Shown here in pieces: positions 19,172-25,416 of a stretch of DNA of 25,416 bases (the stretch's first letter is position 1; each line of letters begins with the position of its first letter). Under the pieces are notes generated by a model. That model saw only the letters and a list, made by a program, of their open reading frames with translations. It made no database searches and was not told the DNA's origin. Made by a program: the position numbers and the translations under genes. Source of the stretch: Coptodactyla brooksi (Eukaryota > Arthropoda > Insecta > Coleoptera > Scarabaeidae); the NCBI GenBank assembly GCA_033557675.1, contig JAWQRM010000262.1:1-25416 (forward strand), read 5' to 3'.

Positions 19172-19210
19172 ATTCAATCTCCAGATTTAGTGTAGTAGCA
19201 GCAATGATTT

Positions 19211-19727
19211 AACTCATTTAATATTATTATTAATTATTTAGTAAGCAGTATTAGAAAGTGGAGCCGTAAACAGGAGAAAGGTATACAGTTTTAGAAAGAA
19301 CGCAGAAGTTGCGAACTCGCAGAAAGATCAACCAGACATCAAGATACGTCGAACACACAATGTGTAAGACGAAGCAAGCAAGAAAAGATAAATATTCTTA
19401 TTTGTTTACTGCGTTTATGAAATAAAGATAATCCAAAAACTATAATATTGCTATTAGATATTTTAACACATTTATAGTTCATTTTTTGAAAAGTGATTCA
19501 TACAGTACAAATCACACAAGGCAAATATAACTTCACATTAAATTTTAGTAACGATATCCCAACATATACACTGGTTAATGATGTTGCATAACTCATAGGA
19601 TGTGTTTAACGCTCTGCAAATGTTTTAATAAACTTCAAAAATATTTTTTATCATGGAAACGCTAATTATTATACTTTATTAGTTATAACTATACATTATG
19701 TATACATTAGAATACGGTATAGTATAG
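19211..19727. other. AT-rich filler
   Basis: No recognised feature. Confidence 0.35.
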
Positions 19728-20669
19728 TTACCATAAATTTTCATAATCTGAACAATTACCATCGCTATTGTCACTTTCAGTACTGGAGCCCACGAAAATG
19801 ATGAATGGTTCTTGAACATCATCCATTCAGCCATCTAACATGGACACCTTCTATACTTCTTTAGTTATATGTTGTTCACATTTACTCTAGTTTTTTTGAG
19901 TAACATTCCGAATCGCTTCATTTGGCAATCCCTTTACTTCAGTCAACTTAAACGATTTGTTTTTAGCTCCAATCTCATTTTTTATTTGTACGCAGTAACT
20001 GATTGGGATTCTTTTTCACAGTGATATGGTGGCAGCCGCAATACAGCTTGCTTTGGCTCTTTGCCATTACGTCCGTCACATATTAAATGTAGTTTTCTTT
20101 AACTTAATTTACTACATCGAGCAACTGCTTTCGTACAAACTTTTCGTTAAAACCTATATTTTTTATCTAAGCCAATCCTGTATATCTTTCTTTCTTATCA
20201 GTGTACTGGGGATTTTTTCTGTGTGGTACGAGGCATTGTCCATCACAGTAAAGGCATTTTGAGGAAGTTCTTCCAATATCTTCTCAAACCGTTTTTCGAA
20301 CACCTCAGAATTCATTTCTTCATGGTAGTCAGAAAACTTTTTCCCTTCAAACACTAATAAGACATCCTCAACAAATCCTCCTTTCGATCCAATATGTAAC
20401 ATTATTAAACAACGACTTTTCCAGATGAGTTTTTGATACTTGTAGATAGCCCTCAAACAAGAGCGTCTGTTTCACTTGGAATTGTGGTAGCGGTCCACAT
20501 ATTTTCCCCGGTATGACCTTCGTTGACCCACGTTTCGTACAAGTATAGAATTGGTTGTCCTTCGACTCTAAAGGCTTTTATGTCTGTTAGATACTTAATT
20601 CCTCCACCTTATTACATCATGCCACTCAATAAAGAGACTCTTTTTATTCAGCTTCAGATATCTAATAAC
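19728..20669 (-). pseudogene. DDE transposase pseudogene of another Tc1/mariner-related family (VMDNASYH type)
   Basis: Minus-strand reading, in order: IEWHDVIRWRN; YLTDIKAFRVEGQPILYLYE and TWVNEGHT, where the first catalytic Asp of the family form YLDETWV is Tyr; then GLSTSIKNSSGK; RCLIMLHIGSKGGFVEDVLL; FSDYHEEMNSEVFEKRFEKI; LPQNAFTVMDNASYHTEK with the second Asp intact. After frameshifts follow NEKFVRKQLLDVV, AVLRLPPYHCE and a disrupted block where NPIE is expected (here NPNQ). The tail has VQIKNEIGAKNKSFKLTEVK, EAIRNVTQKN, and an acidic C-terminus (SSTESDNSDGNCSDYENLW) before TAA at 19728-19730. Two of three catalytic residues are lost and stops occur near 20460 and 20160. The N-terminal DNA-binding domain lies beyond the recognisable part. 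Confidence 0.85.
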
Positions 20670-20912
20670 AAACAAAAGTTTGTGATTTGAAATATTTTAA
20701 CAAAATGCACCTTATCTAAAGTTCAATGTTTTCATAAAGTAATGAAGTATAGTATAACAACTTTTACGTATATATCCAGATTTGCTACTTTGTGAAAGCC
20801 ATTATAAGGAATTTATCATAATCTAATAATAGTATTGGATGATGAATAGTTTCTTTTGGATTTGTAGCTTGTAGATATCTCTTTCTTTCCATGTTAAATA
20901 AATACACTTGAT
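20670..20912. other. AT-rich flank of the transposase relic
   Basis: The expected N-terminal part of the transposase could not be read here. Confidence 0.35.
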
Positions 20913-20969
20913 TTGTTTATTTAACATTAATAAGCAACGCAGCAATGCTTACTAATGTTAAATAAACAA
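20913..20969. repeat. Foldback with 24-bp arms, one mismatch
   Basis: TTGTTTATTTAACATTAATA and onward (20913-20936) pairs with 20946-20969 around the loop ACGCAGCAA. A third partial copy (ATGTTAAATAAATACA) lies at 20891-20906. Each arm contains TTAA. Confidence 0.85.
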
Positions 20970-21965
20970 GGCATCATTTTCAACGCTTTGGATTCTCACG
21001 TAACAACTACCTTATAAAAATATTTGCCTCACGGTTCTCTAAAACATGGAATAAAAAATTGTATACCAAACTTCGCGCTTAACGAAACTTAGCTTACGAT
21101 CTTAACAAGAATCTGCCGATCAAAACCTACACAGATGCACCAATCTCGAACACACCATCGACTTCACCGTATATTTATCCATATTTTTACATACGCTTTA
21201 CGCACTCACGTCAGCAGCGGTAATTTAAATTCATGTATGCATCCGCGCCCCTCGGTGAGGCAAAAATAACATTCCAATCAAAGGAAACCCCATCGGTTTC
21301 AGGGCTGCTATTCAACATTCATCTCGTTGCCCCTAGCTCTAACCATTTTGCCCTGTGTACATGTTATCGCGTCTTCCCCTGATATCAGTGAACAGTGCCT
21401 GAACTAGAAAACGCTTTGACATCCCAATAAAACTTTCCAATTTCCTGAAAGACCTCTGCGTTCTCCTTTCTCTCTCTCTCTCTTTCTCTCTATCAGCGCC
21501 CTCTTCAACACCATCCCTTTTAATGAACACAATAACCGATCTTTGCGATTTCGCGGAGAGAGAAAACCCTTGTGGGAAAGCTCCAGACAAAGGCGCGAGA
21601 TTAAACGGTTGCTATCGATTCCATGCACACGGGGAATGCGAATGTTAACGTCCCACTCGGTCGGTTATAAACCATAACGATAATGGAACGCGATACGTGC
21701 GGTGGGAAGAATACCATCGTAAAAATTATTACCCTATGTGCGCATAAGTGTGCTCATAGAATGTCGGGTATTATATTCCAGGGCTGTAAAAGTAAGACGT
21801 GAGCATTCCTTTTTTAGCCACGGTTGTATTACGGGTAATATTAGATTGACTGGTTTCCTGGGAATCAATATCAAGGAGCACTAATTTTGTATGATAAATA
21901 TCATGCACATTAATTTTCATTACTTAATATAAAGTGGTAAATAACTTAAGTAATTATTTTGTTTA
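20970..21965. other. GC-rich non-coding stretch (21050-21800) of unknown origin
   Basis: Unlike its neighbours, this part has balanced composition, many CpG dinucleotides, no transposon-like motifs, and a CT microsatellite at about 21466-21492. Open frames on minus (21339-21590, 21404-21628) run across the microsatellite and look fortuitous. It is the best candidate in the window for unique host DNA, perhaps a regulatory or untranslated region, but nothing in the sequence proves that. Confidence 0.4.
21466..21492 (+). repeat. CT-rich microsatellite
   Basis: Nearly uninterrupted CT dinucleotide run with one TTT interruption. Confidence 0.9.
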
Positions 21966-22146
21966 AACAAGAAAATAATTGATCTCTGCGCAGGATTCGA
22001 ATCTACGACATCTAGTTTCATGTCAGACGCTCTTACCATTGAGCTGTACAGTGGACCACCCACCCTTCACAAAATCATCCTCTTGTTTTTCAGGAACCAG
22101 AGATCGTAGGTTAGAATCCTACTCACAAGTCAATTATTTTCTTGTT
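21966..22146. repeat. Inverted pair of tRNA-like 3' halves
   Basis: AACAAGAAAATAATTGA (21966-21982) is the exact complement of 22130-22146. Further inward both sides carry a T-arm-like sequence: minus strand at 21985-22007, and plus strand GTAGG-TTAGAAT-CCTAC at 22106-22122, a perfect five-pair T stem with a seven-base loop. The sides are therefore two diverged copies of a tRNA 3' half plus the same trailing 17-mer, facing each other. This looks like a pair of tRNA-derived repeats (SINE-like) in inverted orientation. Confidence 0.7.
21984..22057 (-). pseudogene. tRNA-like pseudogene or tRNA-derived repeat head
   Basis: Minus strand holds an A-box-like segment (TACAGCTCAATGGTAAGAGC, 22029-22048) and a B-box-like segment (GATTCGAATCC, 21993-22003) at tRNA spacing. 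The D stem GCTC/GAGC pairs. The T stem has an A-C mismatch next to the loop, the anticodon stem does not pair well, no U33-anticodon loop is clear, and the acceptor stem is imperfect. A functional tRNA is unlikely and no isotype is assigned. Confidence 0.6.
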
Positions 22147-22239
22147 CAATAAAAGGTTCATGGAAAACCAACAATTTCACATTAATAAATAACGTACTCA
22201 AGACAGTATAAACTTACAATGATGTTATCCATGTCAACA

Positions 22240-22870
22240 TTATTACATTTTTGGATTCTACGATCAAAACAAGTGTCTGCTTTAATAACGATCATAATAC
22301 CTAAACCTTACCGTCTTTTAGGTAATTTGAATTTTGTCAAAATCTGACCTAATTTTCAAATACTTAAGAAGCATTTAAGTTATGTAAGCAAAATTTACAG
22401 TGAAGTGTAACAATAGATTATATTTTTTATTTCAATCATAACAAAGTTGCCATCTTATACAGGCTGTCCAAAAATTCAAACTAATCAAATAAGAACTTTA
22501 AGTGACTAGAACTTGATTAATTTAAATAGAACGCCATATTTTTTAACTTACCAGGAAATGTAATTTTTAAGTGCCTATCGAATGGTATTAGGGTATTCAT
22601 AGCTAAGTGTTCCCATTTTTACAGAATACGCCAAATAATCATTTTTCGCGATAACATATTAACGACAACATAAAACAGAAGCAAAATATTTATAGTAGAT
22701 GTTCGAAATGTCGACCGTCCATTTCCAGACACTTACAAATTCTTTTTCCAAAACCACTGCTAACTCTGGACAACATTTACAGTTTCAAAAGCACCTCCTA
22801 TGCGTACTTTAAAACTGTTTTGAAAGTTGGCATTTAAAAATTGCTGTTAAAGGAACTGCTTCTAATAATA
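22240..22870 (-). mobile_element. Internally deleted copy (A) of a long-TIR transposon
   Basis: Homologous over its whole length, in the same orientation, to about 23745-24560. It shares TTTTGGATTCT, CATAATACCTAAACCTTA, CTTTAAGTG.CTAGAAC and ACCAGGAAATGTAATTTTTA. From about 22361 on it also matches the reverse complement of 25416-25100, so this part is TIR-like. It keeps only the end of the transposase (22690-22865) and has internal deletions, for example near 22790-22830, where copy B has more sequence. A MITE-like derivative. Confidence 0.8.
22690..22865 (-). pseudogene. Transposase C-terminal remnant in copy A
   Basis: Minus strand ends RICKCLEMDGRHFEHLL before TAA at 22690-22692, the typical C-terminal pattern of the QQDGA-type transposases (xxxNGGHFEHLL). 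Upstream, only pieces of the middle region survive around deletions. Confidence 0.75.
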
Positions 22871-22924
22871 TTGAAAGTTGGTTCAATAGAAAAATATTTG
22901 CCCTACGTACGTTTTTCTAATCAA

Positions 22925-23075
22925 GTCAGCATTATCAGGAGAAACGAAAAACCACGTGTTTCATTGCATTTAATGATGCTAACTTGTTTCCTGATAATAA
23001 GACCGAAGAAACCTGAAGAAACCTGCGTCGGGCAGTTATTTTTAGGTTTTTGTGCAGTGATGTTAATTTGTTAAT
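22925..23075 (+). ncRNA. Hammerhead-ribozyme-like repeat, copy 3 (decayed), with inverted partial copy
   Basis: TTAATGATGCTAAC (22969-22982) matches the 5' half of the motif. An insertion of about 30 nt follows, then GAAACCTGCGTCGGGC (23018-23033), equivalent to GAAACGTGCGTCGAGC of copies 1 and 2, then TTTTTAGGTTTTTGTGCAGT as in copy 1. The core C is lost and stem III has a mismatch, so it is inactive. Upstream, GTCAGCATTATCAGGAG (22925-22941) is an inverted partial copy of the motif start, the same arrangement as at 14070. Confidence 0.55.
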
Positions 23076-23528
23076 TATGATGTTTAGCTTCATAATTAAC
23101 TGATTAAATTTTAAATGAAGATAATAAACATATGTGCATAAGCGAAAGCATGTACTCACCAACAATTAATTACGTGATACATAACATCGTCTTTTATTTA
23201 CACTGTAGTCATTTGTACAATACAAGCTTAAACTGGAATATAAGTTAAGAATGCTCTTTTACACCACAAATAACTCAGGCGTACTACATGGTACCTTGTT
23301 TTTATTTCACTATTTCGTTTGGTTACTAGATCCACTGCATTTATTATATTTATATCTGATGATGGTACCTTTGTACAACACAAACCCAGACTGAACACTT
23401 GAGCAGTGAATTTTACTAGCGTCGGGTTACTTGGCGCAAAAACTTGCCTCATCTCGGTCAAGTTTTTGCTGTACACATTGGGTCGGATATTTACCTGAAA
23501 GGTTAACTTTAGAAAAAATCTTTTAAAA
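23076..23528. other. Unassigned AT-rich DNA
   Basis: The minus frame 23228-23476 (82 codons) shows no domain I recognise. Confidence 0.35.
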
Positions 23529-23562
23529 TATGATATATATGATATATATATATATATATAGG
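23529..23562 (+). repeat. AT dinucleotide microsatellite
   Basis: A TATATA run interrupted by two GATATA units. Confidence 0.9.
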
Positions 23563-23744
23563 GATATTCACGCTATACGGCACGGAATATTGTGGCCAAA
23601 ATACGTGATTTTCAAAAAGTTTCACTTTTGGGATATATGGGGGTCTATTATGAGTACTTTTTCGAATTATTTTCATATTATGCAGGTTATCCCAAAAGCC
23701 CTAAAAGTGTCGAAGTTGTGCTTTTTTAAATGAAACCCCCTATG
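23558..23744. repeat. Short dispersed repeat with TATAGGG / CCCTAT ends
   Basis: It begins TATAGGGATATTCA and ends TTAAATGAAACCCCCTATG, which gives short imperfect inverted ends. The inner block GGCCAAAATACGTGATTTTC resembles 805-825, so the family recurs in the window. A non-autonomous element is likely; no coding potential. Confidence 0.5.
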
Positions 23745-24166
23745 TATTATTGCAGTTTTGGATTCTCCGATCAAAATAAGTCTATTTTAATTAAGGTTCA
23801 TAATACCTAAACCTTAAGGTTTTTTAATTAATTTGAATTTTATCAAAATCAAACCTAATTTTCATGTTTCAAATAAATCATATTTTTATCCCAGTCATAA
23901 TAAACTTGCCACCCTACACAGAGTGTTCAAAAATTAAAACTAATCAAATGAGAACTTTAAGTGGCTAGAACATGATTAATTTAAATAGAATGCCATATTT
24001 TTAACTTACCAGGAAATGTAATTTTTAACTACCCGTCGAATGGTATTAGGGTATTCATAGCTAAGTATTCCCGTTTTTACAGAATACGGCAAATAGTCCT
24101 TTGGTGTTTTTTAATTAAGAATTGTAAATAACATATCAACGATAACATAAAACAGAAGCAAAATAT

Positions 24167-24915
24167 TTATAATAGATGTTCGAAATGTCGACCATCCATT
24201 TCCAGAAACTTGTAAATTCTTTTTCCAAAACCACTGCTAACTCTGGACAACATTTGCGAGGTTAGTTTCAAAAGCGTATTTTCATATCATGTGGTGATGT
24301 TGAAGGCATATTGTAGACAAACCCCTTCATGTAAAAATCAAAAATCTAGTGGAGTTAAGTCCGGGATCTGGGGGGAGGGAGGCAATTTTGAAATGCCCTT
24401 TCTTCCTATTTTGAAAGTTGGCATTTAAAAACTACCGAACCTCGCGATTATAATGAGGTGAAGCTTCATCCAATTGTAACCACGCGGTTGTTCTAATGCT
24501 TAAAGGGACTTCTTCTAATAATACTGGAAGTTGTAACACTAACATGCAAAACTCAGTTCAATTATCAAAATCATTTCCATAAAGTTCTTGGCAAATCTGG
24601 ATTTTATAAGGATGAAATCTGTGTTTTTTAAGAATTCTTGAAATACTTGCTCGACTAAAATTAATAGTTTCGGATATCTAATTTTGACTAATATTGGGAT
24701 TTTCGATAACTGAACCAACTACCTACAGGTTTTCTTGTAATGGGTTTTTTATAACTTACACTTCCACTTTCCTGAAACTGGTTTAATAATCTCTCAAAAA
24801 CGACTGGCTTAGAATGATTTCTGTCGGAAAACCTTCGAGCATAAACACGAGAAGCCAATAAACCATTTTTATGACATTCCCCAAGGATAAAAATCATATC
24901 AATAAATTTCTTCAT
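24167..24915 (-). pseudogene. DDE transposase pseudogene (QQDGA / SPDLTPLD type) in copy B
   Basis: N-terminus MKKFIDMIFILGECHKNGLL, YARRFSDRNHSKPVVFERLL and QFQESGSV (N-terminal helix-turn-helix); FSRASISRILKKHRFHPYKI (second HTH and linker); QELYGNDFDN. A deletion then removes the first catalytic Asp (TDE block). It resumes at LPVLLEEVPLSIRTTAWLQL followed by DEASPHYNREVR (second Asp present), then IPDLTPLDF (third Asp present in a shifted frame), FYMKGFVYNMPSTSPHDMK, and the terminus RIYKFLEMDGRHFEHLL before TAA at 24167-24169. Stops and frameshifts separate these parts. The start at 24915 is a good candidate for the ancestral start because the N-terminal motif MKK-x-x-DM-x-x-x-x-GEC is complete there. 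Confidence 0.85.
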
Positions 24916-25099
24916 TTGGGTAAATCTTCATGTTGACTAAGCAATACCACAACAATATTCAAATAATAAGGATCTAAACGTCCACAATTTCAAAAAATAA
25001 TACCTCTAACAAAAGCACGCTGTGCAGACTAAAGTGACAGGCGAAATGAATTATCTGACATTTTTAAATACTATAGGCAACTAGATACAGTAGAATTTT
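24916..25099. other. 5' untranslated part of transposon copy B
   Basis: Lies between the transposase start and the right TIR. No other feature seen. Confidence 0.4.
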
Positions 25100-25416
25100 T
25101 ATTAAAAAACACCAAATGTTGCAGAAAACGATTATTTGGCGTATTCTGTAGAAAACGTGACTTAGCTATGACATAATTCTGTAATTCTGTAACATCCTAA
25201 TACCATTCGGTAGGTAATTAAAAATTGCTTTTAATGATAAGTTAAAAAATATGGCGTTCTATTTAAATTAATCTAGTTCTAGCCACTTAAACTTCTTACT
25301 TGATTAGTTTTAATTTTCGGACACTATATAAGATGGCAAGTTTATTATGACTGCTATAAAAAATATGATCTATTGTTATACTTCACTGTAAATTTTGCTT
25401 ACAAAACTTAAATACT

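Larger units (their letters stand above)
18942..19210 (+). ncRNA. Hammerhead-ribozyme-like repeat, copy 2 (intact core, interrupted downstream)
   Basis: TGCTT (18942-18946) can pair with GAGCA (18983-18987) as stem I. The core reads CTGATGA (18947-18953), one extra T, a 16-nt stem-II region (18955-18970) and GAAAC (18971-18975). C75-G76 then pair with C79-G80 around TG, followed by TC, so the cleavage triplet is GTC at 18980-18982. All invariant core blocks of a hammerhead are therefore present. Stem II is weak here, with mismatches, whereas copy 1 has a perfect stem. The extra T before stem II is shared by all copies. The downstream body of the repeat is split by an insertion at about 19000-19171 and resumes as GATTTAGTGTAGTAGCAGC to about 19210. 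Confidence 0.6.
23745..25416 (-). mobile_element. Long-TIR transposon copy B (runs off the window)
   Basis: Left TIR about 23745-24130, right TIR from about 25100 to the window end. The right TIR reversed matches the left TIR and copy A: CTTGCCATC, GTTTTAATT, AGCCACTTAAA, CGCCATATTTTTTAACTTA-like blocks, the GAATGGTATTAGG block and AGAATACGCCAAATAATCG. Between them on the minus strand lies a dead transposase (24167-24915). About 120 bp of the right TIR probably lie beyond 25416, judged from how far copies A and B match to the left. TIRs of about 300-400 bp parallel those of the 844-2541 element, which has a related transposase. Confidence 0.8.

Noticed and set aside
21339..21628. Arg/Glu-rich minus frames
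   Set aside because: They run through the CT microsatellite, which yields RERE-type repeats by low complexity.

Overview
The window looks like non-genic, repeat-rich DNA of an arthropod, most likely an insect. It is strongly AT-rich, has no long intact reading frame, no operon-like packing and no bacterial ribosome-binding sites. Almost everything recognisable is a decayed transposable element: Tc1/mariner-superfamily transposases of several kinds, jockey-like and RTE-like LINEs, foldback or MITE-like repeats, a tRNA-like foldback, and sequences resembling hammerhead ribozymes. I found no intact host protein-coding gene. The insect order cannot be told from the sequence alone.

Layout. 14-5415: a pair of about 350-380 bp inverted arms encloses a nested set of elements. 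Inside are a 1.7 kb element with about 450 bp terminal inverted repeats and a dead transposase (844-2541), a hammerhead-like motif fused to a perfect palindrome (2867-2930), a GC-richer module (3150-3960) and a broken mariner transposase on the minus strand (4088-4896). 5420-8580: mostly featureless AT-rich DNA with a mariner relic (6856-7210), a 21-bp tandem duplication and a 24-bp perfect palindrome. 8581-8883: C-terminal remnant of a jockey-like reverse transcriptase. 9100-10450: unassigned coding-like pieces and two hairpins. 10477-12960: two successive relics of one RTE-like LINE type. 13669-14433: a foldback, a possible RT-palm fragment and a hammerhead-like repeat. 14580-16040: GC-rich module and AT-rich filler. 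16040-16730: another dead transposase. 18233-19210: a 13-bp perfect hairpin, then a second hammerhead-like repeat interrupted by a foldback insertion. 19728-20669: relic of a different DDE transposase. 20913-20969: a 24-bp foldback. 21050-21800: GC-rich unassigned DNA. 21966-22146: tRNA-like foldback. 22240-25416: two copies of one long-TIR element, one heavily deleted and one running off the window, with a third hammerhead-like repeat between them.

None of the transposases or reverse transcriptases is functional: each has stop codons, frameshifts or lost catalytic residues. The most interesting theme is the small RNA-like repeat (14103, 18942, 22966; a distant relative at 2867). It carries CTGATGA, GAAAC and GTC blocks in the spacing of a minimal type I hammerhead ribozyme. 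In two of three copies it is preceded by an inverted partial copy that could form a competing hairpin. A second theme is unusually long terminal inverted repeats on elements of the Tc1/mariner group.
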